The position numbers were made by a program, and so were the translations under genes. Positions 34,060 through 42,215 of a stretch of DNA of 44,518 bases are shown here, in pieces. This stretch comes from Reyranella sp. (GTDB lineage: Bacteria; Pseudomonadota; Alphaproteobacteria; Reyranellales; Reyranellaceae). The stretch covers positions 1 through 44,518 of the forward strand of contig JAUXWB010000535.1 in assembly GCA_030684475.1 (NCBI GenBank), given 5' to 3'. The notes beneath the pieces were generated by a model. The model was not told where the DNA came from. It saw only the letters and a program-made list of their open reading frames with translations, and ran no database searches. Position 1 is the first letter of the stretch, and each line of letters begins with the position of its first letter.

Positions 34060-35169
34060 CTACTCCGCGGCCGCGGCCGCAACGTCGGCCGGCTTCCTGG
34101 CGAAGTGTGGCATCACCTCCTTGGCGAAGAGTCGCAAGCTCGCCATCACCTGGTCTTGCGGCACCACCTCGTTGGCGTTCAGGATGAAGTTGATGCAGTC
34201 GACGCCGAGCGACTCCCATTTCCTGACGGCGCGGATGATGCCCGCCGGATCGCCATAGGCCATGCCCTCGGTCTGCTGCTCGTTGGCGTCGGGGCCAGTC
34301 GCTGCGCGGCGCAGCGCCGGCAGCAGCCCCAGCGACTGGTAGGACGGCGAGGAATAGACCTCGCGGGTCGAGATGAGCTGCGTCGCCAGATAATTAAATG
34401 TGTTGCCGAGTTTCTTGCCCATCTCGACGCCGGTCTTCTCGTCCTCGTGGCAGAACAGGAAGTTGGTGGTGGCGACAGCCTCGTTCACGAAGGCGCCGAC
34501 CGGCTCGCACGACTTTATGCGTCGGCGGTATTCCTTGATCTTGGTTTCCTGCTCGCCGAAGCCCGCGAAGGAAAGGCCGAGGCTGCCCAGCCCGCGGTCG
34601 GCGGCGTCGATCTCGGTGCCGGGGCTGGTGACGGCGACCCACATCGGCGGATGCGGCTTGCGGTAGGGTTTTGGCAGGATGGTGCGCTCCGGCATCGACC
34701 AGAACTCGCCCTGATACGAAAAGGTCTCTTGCATCCACATTTTGGGCAGGCAGCGCACGAACTCGTCCCAACTCTTCTTGGTGGTGTCGGGATTGGCGCC
34801 GAAGCCGCCGAGCTCGGTCCAGGTGGCGGAGCGGCCGGTGCCGACATGCAGGCGGCCGCCGGACAGAATGTCGAGGGTCGCCGTCTTCTCTGCGATCTTG
34901 ATCGGGTGGTTGAATTCGGGGACGCAGACCACGATGCCGTGGCCGACCTGGATGCGCTTGGTGAGGACGGCGCAGGCGGTCAGGAACAGTTCCGGCGCGG
35001 AGCAGTGCGAATATTCCTCGAGGAAATGATGCTCGACCGCCCAGACATGCTCGAAGCCCAGCTCGTCGGCCAGTTTCACCTGCTCCAGGCAGTTGTTGTA
35101 GACGGTACGCTCTTTTTCCGGCGTCCAGGGGCGCGGGATGGAAATCTCGTAGAACAGGCCGAACTTCAT
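34060..35169 (-). CDS. LLM class flavin-dependent oxidoreductase
   Basis: A 369-residue bacterial-luciferase-like monooxygenase. It begins M-K-F-G-L-F-Y-E and contains G-F-E-H-V-W-A-V-E-H-H-F-L-E-E-Y-S-H, the hallmark A-V-E-H-H motif, V-G-H-G-I, and D-I-L-S-G-G-R-L-H-V-G-T-G-R. Such enzymes use reduced FMN and oxygen for Baeyer-Villiger, hydroxylation or desulphonation reactions. It is the first gene of the three-gene operon and divergent from the SDR at 35256 (86 bases between starts). Confidence 0.93.
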   Translation of the reverse strand: MKFGLFYEISIPRPWTPEKERTVYNNCLEQVKLADELGFEHVWAVEHHFLEEYSHCSAPELFLTACAVLTKRIQVGHGIVVCVPEFNHPIKIAEKTATLDILSGGRLHVGTGRSATWTELGGFGANPDTTKKSWDEFVRCLPKMWMQETFSYQGEFWSMPERTILPKPYRKPHPPMWVAVTSPGTEIDAADRGLGSLGLSFAGFGEQETKIKEYRRRIKSCEPVGAFVNEAVATTNFLFCHEDEKTGVEMGKKLGNTFNYLATQLISTREVYSSPSYQSLGLLPALRRAATGPDANEQQTEGMAYGDPAGIIRAVRKWESLGVDCINFILNANEVVPQDQVMASLRLFAKEVMPHFARKPADVAAAAAE

Positions 35170-35255
35170 GCCGGAATCTCCTGCGGCGATGCGAAACGCT
35201 AGGCTTGCCCGCCGCGCCGCGCAATATCACCATGGCATCGGAGGGCGAAATCGGA

Positions 35256-36131
35256 ATGAAACGACTGGCTGGCAAGGTGGCGATCGTCACCGGCGGCGCG
35301 AGCGGCATGGGCCGCGCGACCGTCATGCGCTTTCTCGCCGACGGCGCGAAGGTGGTGGTGGCCGACCTCAACGAGTCGAACGGCGCCGAGACGCTGGCGG
35401 TGGCCAAGGCCCAGGGCCACGGCGACAGCATCGCCTTCGTGCGCTGCGACGTCGCCAACGAAGCCGATGTCGCGGCCACTGTGGCGGCGGCTGAGACGCG
35501 CTTCGACCGGCTCGACATCGCCTATCTCAATGCCGGCGTCGGCGGTGCCTTCGGGCCGATCGCCGAAACAAGCGTCGAGGACTGGGACTATACCTTTGCC
35601 GTGCTCACCCGTTCGGTGTTCCTCGGCATGAAGCACGCCTCGCCTGCCATGAAGAAGTATGGCGGCGGGGTGATCCTGGTGACGGCCTCGATCGCCGGCA
35701 TGGTGGGTGGCGGCGGCAGCCACGCCTATTCGGCCGCCAAGGCGGCCCTCATCAGCCTGATCGAGAACGTCGCGGCCGAGCTGGGCCCCGATCGCATCCG
35801 CGTGGTCGGCATCGCGCCCGGCGTGATTTCCACACCGCTGGTCCATCGCGGCCGGCCAGAGAAATACGAGAAGCAGTTCTCGCAGCAGCCATGGCCCGAC
35901 CGCGGCGAGCCCGATCATATCGCCGACGTGGCTTCCTTCCTGTGTTCCGACGAGGCGCGCTTCATCACCGGTGAGACGGTCAAGGTCGACGGCGGCCTGC
36001 TGGCCCAGGGCGTGGCGCTGTGGGGCACCGGCCGCGACAACACCTTCATGAAAAGCGCGGGCGTCAATCGCGGCTCGACCGGCGAGGCCATGGTCGTGCG
36101 CAACCTTCAATCCGGGGATCAGAAGAAATGA
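35256..36131 (+). CDS. SDR family oxidoreductase with altered catalytic Asn
   Basis: A 291-residue SDR with T-G-G-A-S-G-M-G (12-19), Asp37 after strand 2, L-N-A-G, and Ser145, Tyr158, Lys162. The helix-4 position that normally reads V-N-x-x-G is V-L-T-R-S, so the tetrad Asn is Leu117. It also has an unusual C-terminal extension of about 35 residues after G-G-L-L-A-Q-G. The ATG at 35256 (GGAGGG eleven bases upstream) is preferred; an ATG 24 bases earlier would add MASEGEIG. It overlaps the next gene by four bases. Confidence 0.9.
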   Translation: MKRLAGKVAIVTGGASGMGRATVMRFLADGAKVVVADLNESNGAETLAVAKAQGHGDSIAFVRCDVANEADVAATVAAAETRFDRLDIAYLNAGVGGAFGPIAETSVEDWDYTFAVLTRSVFLGMKHASPAMKKYGGGVILVTASIAGMVGGGGSHAYSAAKAALISLIENVAAELGPDRIRVVGIAPGVISTPLVHRGRPEKYEKQFSQQPWPDRGEPDHIADVASFLCSDEARFITGETVKVDGGLLAQGVALWGTGRDNTFMKSAGVNRGSTGEAMVVRNLQSGDQKK

Positions 36132-37276
36132 CGAGCGAAGCCCAACGACTGCACGGACATCTCATCGGCCAGCAGGGTTCGAGGCGTTCGCTGAACACGC
36201 CGGCGCTGGTGCTCGATCTCGACATGCTCGATCGCAACATCGCGGAGATGACGTCCTTCGCCAAGGCGCACAATGTGAAGCTCAGGCCGCATTCCAAGAC
36301 CCACAAGTCGGCCGACATCGCGCGCCGCCAGGTCGCGGCCGGGGCGCTCGGCGTCTGCTGCGCCAAGCTGGGCGAAGCTGAGGCGCTGGGCGAGGCCGGC
36401 ATCGAGGGCCTGCACATCACCTCGCCGGTGGTGACGCCGCAGGCGATCGCGCGGCTGATTGCGCTCAACGCCCAGGCGAAGGGGCTGATGGTCGTGGTCG
36501 ACCATCCGGCCAACGTGGCGGCGCTGGCCGCCGCGGCGGCGAAGGCGGGCCAGACGCTCACCGTGATCGTCGACATCGATCCCGGTCTCCATCGCACCGG
36601 CGTCGCCTCGCCCGAGGCCGCGGTCGAACTGGCGCAACTGGTCGCCAGGCAGAAGGCGTTGAAATATGGCGGTGTGCAGTTCTACTGCGGCCGCCATCAG
36701 CACATCGTCGACTTCAAGCAGCGCAAGGCCGAGATCGAGGAGCGCACGGACTACCTCAAGGGGATCCTCGTGAAGCTGGAGGCTGCCGGGTTGAAGCCCG
36801 CCATTGTGACCGGCTCCGGCACCGGCACGCACTTCATCGACGCCAAGCTCGGCGTCTACACCGAGCTGCAGGTCGGCTCCTACGTCTTCATGGACCACGA
36901 CTACAACGTCTGCGACCTGCGCGGAGCCGACAAGCCGACCTTCGAGCAGGCGCTTCAGATCGACGCGCGGGCGGTGAGCGCCAACACGCCGGGCATGGTC
37001 ACCGTCGATGCCGGACTGAAGGCGATGGCGACCGAGAAGGGCCCGCCGATGATCCTGAAGGGCGCCGTCCCCGGCTCGACCACGCGCTTCATGGGCGACG
37101 AGCATCTCGCGGTGATCGCGCCCGAGGGCGAGGCGGCGCCGGCTCTCGGCGATCAGGTGATTCTGGTCCCGCCGCACTGCGACCCGACGGTCAACATGTA
37201 CGAGTCCTATCACGTGGTGAAAGGCGACACGCTCGTCGAGATCTGGCCAGTCACGGGCCGCGGGCGTTCTCGCTGA
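36128..37276 (+). CDS. PLP-dependent D-threonine aldolase/D-serine dehydratase-like protein
   Basis: A 382-residue fold-type III PLP enzyme. The N-terminal motif R53-P-H-S-K57-T-H-K is that of the DSD1/D-threonine aldolase family, with Lys57 the likely Schiff-base Lys. The metal site near the C-terminus is H350-C-D352; spacing His-x-Asp is the arrangement described for D-threonine aldolase, whereas D-serine dehydratase has Cys in place of the Asp, so aldolase chemistry on a beta-hydroxy-D-amino acid is slightly favoured. G-S-G-T-G-T-H (phosphate cup) is also visible. The start overlaps the SDR stop by ATGA, implying coupled function. Convergent with the MFS gene. Confidence 0.9.
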   Translation: MTSEAQRLHGHLIGQQGSRRSLNTPALVLDLDMLDRNIAEMTSFAKAHNVKLRPHSKTHKSADIARRQVAAGALGVCCAKLGEAEALGEAGIEGLHITSPVVTPQAIARLIALNAQAKGLMVVVDHPANVAALAAAAAKAGQTLTVIVDIDPGLHRTGVASPEAAVELAQLVARQKALKYGGVQFYCGRHQHIVDFKQRKAEIEERTDYLKGILVKLEAAGLKPAIVTGSGTGTHFIDAKLGVYTELQVGSYVFMDHDYNVCDLRGADKPTFEQALQIDARAVSANTPGMVTVDAGLKAMATEKGPPMILKGAVPGSTTRFMGDEHLAVIAPEGEAAPALGDQVILVPPHCDPTVNMYESYHVVKGDTLVEIWPVTGRGRSR

Positions 37277-37286
37277 AAGGGGCCCG

Positions 37287-38462
37287 CTAGGTCTGGCCGA
37301 CCAGCAACCCGCCCTTCCAGGTGCGGGCGAGCGCGATCAGCGCCACCATGCCGACGGCGCTGACCAGAGTCATCGCGAGAAACGCGTGCTGGCCATAGTG
37401 CGAATAGAGCACGCCCGAGAACTGGTAGACCAGCGCCTGGGTGAGTCCGGTACCCAGCGCATAGTAGAGCGACTGGCCGATCGCCGCGCCGTGGGCCGGC
37501 AGGGCGCGCTGCAGGAAGGCCATGGCGCCGAGGTGGTTGGCGGCGAAGGTGCAGGAATGAAGCGCCTGCAGCAGCACCAGCGCCCAGAGCTCGGTGGTAA
37601 AGGCCATTCCCGTCCAGCGCACCACGCCGGCGCCGAGACCAAGCGCGATTAGGCCACACGGACCCAGGCGCTTCAGCAGCCAGCCGCCGAACAGCATCAG
37701 CACGATCTCGATGGCGACGCTCTCGGCCCACAGCGCGCTGATGGTGACATCGTCGATGCCGGCGGCGCGCCAGGTCAGCGTGCCGAAGCTGTAGAGCACG
37801 GAGTGGCTGGCGGCGCAGAGACCGGTGGCCATGAGGAACAGCAGGAACGGCCGCTGGCGCAAAAGGTCGCCGACCTTGAAGGCGGCGTGGGCATGTTCGG
37901 TGCCCGGCGTGCGGGCAGGTGCTGCCGGCAGCAGGAGCGCGAACGGCGCCAGCAGGACGATGCTCGCCATGCCGACATAGAGCACCCAGGGCGGGCCGTA
38001 GCGGTCGACGGCGATGCCGGCCACGAAGGTGCCGCCGATGAACGCGACCGAACTCCACATGCGCACACGGGCATAGTCGAGCCCATGGCGCTTGGTCTCG
38101 GTCACCAGCACGCCGTCGTAGAGCGGCATGGGCGGAGACCACAGGAAGCCCCAGATCATGGTGACGATGAAGATCGCGAGGAACGAATAGGAGAAGTCGT
38201 AGGCCACGATCATCGCGACCGCCGCGACGCCGAGCGTCACCATCACACCGCGCGGGCCGCCCAGCCGATGGGCGATCCAGCCGACGGACAGTGTGGCGAT
38301 CACCGAGATGATCTGGCGCGACATGAACAGCGTGCCGATCTCGGTGTCGGTGACGCCGCGGTCGCGCAGCCACACCGGCCAGTAGCTCATGAAGGCGCCG
38401 GCGGCGAAGAAGTACGCTGCGCCGTAGCCGGCGAGGCGCAGGCCGGTCAGCCATTTGAACAT
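37287..38462 (-). CDS. MFS transporter (MFS_1-like, HcaT-type)
   Basis: A 391-residue transporter with 12 hydrophobic segments. It resembles the PF12832/HcaT (phenylpropionate) branch: early R-L-A-G-Y-G-A-A-Y-F-F-A-A-G, S-Y-W-P-V-W-L-R-D-R-G, and a charged G-W-I-A-H-R-L-G-G loop. The start shares one base with the stop of the upstream CoA-transferase (T-G-A-T-G), so the genes are translationally coupled. This suggests the transporter takes up the acid that the CoA-transferase activates. The longer frame upstream is a shadow of the CoA-transferase. Confidence 0.9.
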   Translation of the reverse strand: MFKWLTGLRLAGYGAAYFFAAGAFMSYWPVWLRDRGVTDTEIGTLFMSRQIISVIATLSVGWIAHRLGGPRGVMVTLGVAAVAMIVAYDFSYSFLAIFIVTMIWGFLWSPPMPLYDGVLVTETKRHGLDYARVRMWSSVAFIGGTFVAGIAVDRYGPPWVLYVGMASIVLLAPFALLLPAAPARTPGTEHAHAAFKVGDLLRQRPFLLFLMATGLCAASHSVLYSFGTLTWRAAGIDDVTISALWAESVAIEIVLMLFGGWLLKRLGPCGLIALGLGAGVVRWTGMAFTTELWALVLLQALHSCTFAANHLGAMAFLQRALPAHGAAIGQSLYYALGTGLTQALVYQFSGVLYSHYGQHAFLAMTLVSAVGMVALIALARTWKGGLLVGQT

Positions 38463-39586
38463 CAGGTTGAGAACTCGCGGCGCGCCTCGGCAGTGTGCTG
38501 GCCGAGCGCGGGCACGTCGCCCAGCCGCTCGGGCTCGCCTTCGTAGGAGGCGGCAAGTGCGGGGATCGAGACCTCGCCCTTGTTCGAGGTGAAGACGGTG
38601 CGGCGGAGTTGCGGGTGTTTGGAGAGATCGCCGACCGAGCTCACGCGCGCCCAGGCGATCTGGGCGGCGTCGAGCCGTGCCGCCAAAGTCTCGAAGCTTT
38701 GCGCGCCGAAACTTTTCTGGACGATGGCGTTGGTGTCGTCGCGTCGCGAGTTGCGCGCCTTGTTGGTGGCATAGTCGGGATCCTTCTCCAGCCCCGGCTG
38801 GTCGAGCACGCCGTGGCAGAGGCGCTCGAACTCGCGATCGTTCTGGATCGAGATCAGGAGCGGCACCTTGTCGGCGCTCGGGTAGACGCCGTAGGGCGCG
38901 ATGAACGGGTGCGTGAGGCCGAGCCGTGGCCATTCGTAGGCGGCATAGTCCATCGCGAGCAGCGGCACCGTCATCCATTCGGCCATGGAGGAGAACAGCG
39001 AGACCGAGATGGCGCGCCCCTCGCCGGTCTTGTGGCGCGCCAGCAAGGCCTCGAGGACGGCGGCATGGGCATACATGCCGGTGCCGATGTCGGTGGCCGA
39101 GATGCCGACGCGGCCCGGTGCGTGTTCGGTGCCGGTGATCGAGGCGAGGCCGCTCTCGGCCTGCACCAGCAGATCGTAGGCGCGGCGGTTCTTGTAGGGG
39201 CCGTGGTCGCCGTAGCCCGAGACGCCGACGGTGATCAGGCGCTTGTGTTTGGCTCGCATGGCGGCCGAGCCGAAGCCCGCGCGTTCGGCGGCGCCCGGCG
39301 CCAGATTCTGGATCAGCACGTCCGCTTTGGCGATCATGCGGTGCAGGAGCGCGAGATCCTCGGCCTGCTTGAAGTCGAGCGCCACCGACTGCTTGCCGCG
39401 ATTGAGCCAGACGAAGTAGCTCGATTCCCCCTTCACGTAGCCGTCGTAGGCGCGCGCGAAATCGCCCTCGGGTCGCTCGATCTTGATGACGCGGGCGCCG
39501 GCGTCGGCCAGCCGCGCCGCGCAATAGGGGGCGGCCACCGCCTGTTCGACGCTTACCACCAAGAGGCCGTCCAACGCTCCAGACAT
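38462..39586 (-). CDS. CaiB/BaiF family CoA-transferase
   Basis: A 374-residue class III CoA-transferase. It begins with the typical L-D-G-L-L-V-V-S-V-E-Q, has G-A-R-V-I-K-I-E-R-P-E-G-D at 30-42, N-R-G-K-Q-S-V-A-L-D and the catalytic Asp138 in A-Y-D-L-L-V-Q-A-E-S-G. It transfers CoA between acyl-CoA and a free acid through an aspartyl-CoA thioester. It is coupled to the MFS gene and divergent (95 bases) from a second CoA-transferase. GGAGAG lies upstream of the ATG. Confidence 0.94.
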   Translation of the reverse strand: MSGALDGLLVVSVEQAVAAPYCAARLADAGARVIKIERPEGDFARAYDGYVKGESSYFVWLNRGKQSVALDFKQAEDLALLHRMIAKADVLIQNLAPGAAERAGFGSAAMRAKHKRLITVGVSGYGDHGPYKNRRAYDLLVQAESGLASITGTEHAPGRVGISATDIGTGMYAHAAVLEALLARHKTGEGRAISVSLFSSMAEWMTVPLLAMDYAAYEWPRLGLTHPFIAPYGVYPSADKVPLLISIQNDREFERLCHGVLDQPGLEKDPDYATNKARNSRRDDTNAIVQKSFGAQSFETLAARLDAAQIAWARVSSVGDLSKHPQLRRTVFTSNKGEVSIPALAASYEGEPERLGDVPALGQHTAEARREFST

Positions 39587-39681
39587 TGCAGTTCTTCTCT
39601 CCGTTCGGGGCCCGCAACATGCCTTAGCCTCTCGGGCTATGCCATAGTGCGCGCCGAAACGAAGAAGGACGGGGAGTGTAA

Positions 39682-40884
39682 ATGCCGGGACCGTTGACGG
39701 GCGTGCGTGTGATCGATCTGACGGCGGTGCTGCTGGGCCCGTTCGCCACGCAACATCTGGCCGACATGGGCGCCGACGTGATCAAGGTCGAGCCGCCGGA
39801 GGGCGATCTCCTGCGGCTCTCGGGTGGCGTGATGGGCCGCGACAAGGACATGGGCCCGATCTACATGGCGGCCAACCGCAACAAGCGCTCGATCTGCCTC
39901 GACCTCAAGAAGCCCGAAGCTGTCGCGGTGCTGAAGGACATGATCAGGACCGCCGATCTGTTCATCCACAACAGCCGGCCAGCGGCGATCGAACGCCTGG
40001 GCCTGGGCTACGAGGATCTGAAGAAGATCAACCCTTCGATCGTCTATGCCTATTCGCTGGGCTATGCGCGCAAGGGCCCCTACGGCCACAAGCCCGCCTT
40101 CGACGATCTCGTCCAGGGCGTGAGCGGGGCGGCCTCGCTGCAGTCACGCGTCGACGGCGCGCCGCCGCGTTTCATGCCGAGCCTGATCGCCGACAAGACG
40201 ACAGGCCTTCATCTCTGCATCGCCGTGCTGGGCGCGCTCTATCACCGCAAATGTACCGGCGAGGGCCAGATGATCGAGGTGCCGATGCTGGAGACCTTGG
40301 CCTCGTTCTGGCTGACCGAGCATCTGTTCGGCGCGACCTGGCGGCCAGAGCGCGGGACGATGGGCTACGACCGCATCATCAACAAGTACCGCCATCCGTT
40401 TCCCACCAGGAACGGCTACATCTGTGCGTTGCCCTACACCGACCAGCACTGGATCGCCTTCTTCGAACTGGCCGGCCGCCCCGATCTCGCCAAGGAGAAG
40501 AAGTTCGTCGACCGTACCGAGCGGCCGAAGCACTTCAGCGAGCTCTACCAGGTGCTCGACAGCCTGCTGAAGGACCGCACCACCGAAGACTGGCTCGAAA
40601 TGTTCGACAAGGCCGACATCCCGGCCATGCCGGTGCATACGCTCGAAGAGCTGGTCGACGATCCGCATCTCAAGGCCACCGGCTTCTTCACCGAGCGTGA
40701 GCATCCGACCGAAGGCCCGATCACGACCTTCGCCAGCCCGCTCGACTTCGAGAAGACCAAGACCGACTTCCGCCGCCACGCGCCGCGCCTCGGCGGGGAT
40801 GGCGTGGAGGTGTTGCGTGAAGCGGGCCTGAGCGATGCCGCCATTGAGAAACTGAAGGCGGATGGGGCGCTGCTGGTGCCCTGA
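39682..40884 (+). CDS. CaiB/BaiF family CoA-transferase
   Basis: A 400-residue class III CoA-transferase starting after GGGGAG. Conserved G-V-R-V-I-D-L-T, G-A-D-V-I-K-V-E-P-P-E-G-D at 30-42, N-R-N-K-R-S-I-C-L-D, and the catalytic Asp141 in P-A-F-D-D-L-V-Q-G. It is only distantly similar to the divergent copy at 38462-39586, so they are not a recent duplication and may activate different acids. It lies 133 bases upstream of the acyl-CoA dehydrogenase cluster on the same strand and could begin that operon. Substrate unknown. Confidence 0.94.
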   Translation: MPGPLTGVRVIDLTAVLLGPFATQHLADMGADVIKVEPPEGDLLRLSGGVMGRDKDMGPIYMAANRNKRSICLDLKKPEAVAVLKDMIRTADLFIHNSRPAAIERLGLGYEDLKKINPSIVYAYSLGYARKGPYGHKPAFDDLVQGVSGAASLQSRVDGAPPRFMPSLIADKTTGLHLCIAVLGALYHRKCTGEGQMIEVPMLETLASFWLTEHLFGATWRPERGTMGYDRIINKYRHPFPTRNGYICALPYTDQHWIAFFELAGRPDLAKEKKFVDRTERPKHFSELYQVLDSLLKDRTTEDWLEMFDKADIPAMPVHTLEELVDDPHLKATGFFTEREHPTEGPITTFASPLDFEKTKTDFRRHAPRLGGDGVEVLREAGLSDAAIEKLKADGALLVP

Positions 40885-41017
40885 CGTAACCGCTTTCCTA
40901 CGTAAACTTGTTCCGCGTCGCGGCGGACCAAGCCGCCTGCCGGTTGCGGGACGCTTGTCCGGAACGGGCTCGTGGCTAAACTCCGGCCAAATCGAAAACC
41001 CGGCCCGGGAGGGACGC

Positions 41018-42214
41018 ATGGACCTCGCTTTCACACCTGAAGAACAGAAGTTCGCCGACGACGTGCGCGCGTTTGTCAGAGCGAATCTGCCGGCCGACGT
41101 GCGCGACAAGGTCAAGAACGGCAAGCACCTCGGCCGCGACGACTACATGCGCTGGCAGCAGGCGCTCGGGAAGAAGGGCTGGCTGGTCTATACGTGGCCC
41201 AAGAAGCACGGCGGCCCGGGCTTCACGCCGGCCGAGCGCTACATCTTCGAGAACATCTGCGCCGAGGAATATGCGCCCGGCATCAACCCGTTCGGCACCA
41301 AGATGGTGGGTCCGGTGATCTACACCTTCGGCAACGAGGAGCAGAAGGCGAAGTATCTCGACCCGATTCGCCTCAGCACGGTGTGGTGGTGCCAGGGTTA
41401 CTCCGAGCCGGGCTCCGGTTCCGACCTCGCCTCGCTTCGCACCAAGGCCGAGAAGGAAGGCGACCATTACATCGTGAACGGGTCGAAGACCTGGAACACC
41501 ATGGGCCACTGGGCCGACTGGATCTTCTGCCTGGTTCGCACCGATTCCAAGTCCAAGCCGCAGGAGGGCATCTCCTTCCTGCTGATCGACATGAAGACGC
41601 CGGGCATCACCGTGAAGCCCATCATCATGGCCGACGGCGGCCACGAGGTGAACGAGGTCTTCTTCGACAATGTAAAAGTTCCGGTCGCCAACCTGGTCGG
41701 CAAAGAGAACGAGGGCTGGACCTGCGCAAAATTCCTGCTCGCCAACGAGCGGCTGGGGATTGCCGCCGTGCCGCAGTCCAAGCGCGGCGTCGCGGCGCTG
41801 AAGGACATCGCGCGCGCCGAGCAGGACAACGGCCGGCCGCTGATCGAAAACAAGAGCTTTGCCGAGAAGATCGCCGACCTCGAAATCCAGGTGACGGCGC
41901 TCGAGTACACCGAACTGCGCGTGCTGTCGTCGATGGCGCATGGCGGTCAACCCGGCCCGGAAGTGTCGGGTCTGAAAATCCGCGGCTCGGAGATCCAACA
42001 GCGGATCACCGAACTCACCATGGAGGCGGTCGGCGAATATTCGGCACCTTATCTGCCCGGCCTGCTGTGGCAGGGCACCAACGAGGCGCCGGTCGGACCC
42101 GAGTATGCCCATCTCGCCGCGCCGCGCTATTTCAACACGCGCAAGACCACGATCTACGGCGGCAGCAACGAAATACAGAAGGGCATCATCTCCAAGATGG
42201 TGCTGGGACTCTAG
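41018..42214 (+). CDS. acyl-CoA dehydrogenase, large-subunit type (copy A)
   Basis: A 398-residue dehydrogenase like PimC-type large subunits. FAD/substrate segment W-C-Q-G-Y-S-E-P-G-S-G-S-D at 124-136 is intact. Glu244 (A-N-E-R-L-G) fits the helix-G base position of isovaleryl-CoA dehydrogenase. The C-terminal motif is Y380-G-G-S-N-E-I-Q, with Gly in place of the Y-E-G glutamate. The FAD-pyrophosphate loop R-x-x-F-G and the Q-x-H-G-G motif that a neighbouring subunit normally supplies are missing: the corresponding stretch reads N-G-R-P-L-I-E-N-K. It probably needs a partner subunit (43434 onwards). One base separates it from copy B. Confidence 0.92.
   Translation: MDLAFTPEEQKFADDVRAFVRANLPADVRDKVKNGKHLGRDDYMRWQQALGKKGWLVYTWPKKHGGPGFTPAERYIFENICAEEYAPGINPFGTKMVGPVIYTFGNEEQKAKYLDPIRLSTVWWCQGYSEPGSGSDLASLRTKAEKEGDHYIVNGSKTWNTMGHWADWIFCLVRTDSKSKPQEGISFLLIDMKTPGITVKPIIMADGGHEVNEVFFDNVKVPVANLVGKENEGWTCAKFLLANERLGIAAVPQSKRGVAALKDIARAEQDNGRPLIENKSFAEKIADLEIQVTALEYTELRVLSSMAHGGQPGPEVSGLKIRGSEIQQRITELTMEAVGEYSAPYLPGLLWQGTNEAPVGPEYAHLAAPRYFNTRKTTIYGGSNEIQKGIISKMVLGL
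41705..41757 (+). repeat. 53-bp segment identical between tandem dehydrogenases, copy A
   Basis: These 53 bases are identical to 42915-42967 in the next gene, including third codon positions, although flanking sequence diverges. They encode the conserved E-N-E-G-W-T-C-A-K-F-L-L-A-N-E-R-L-G stretch that contains the helix-G glutamate. Confidence 0.85.
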
Positions 42215-42215
42215 G

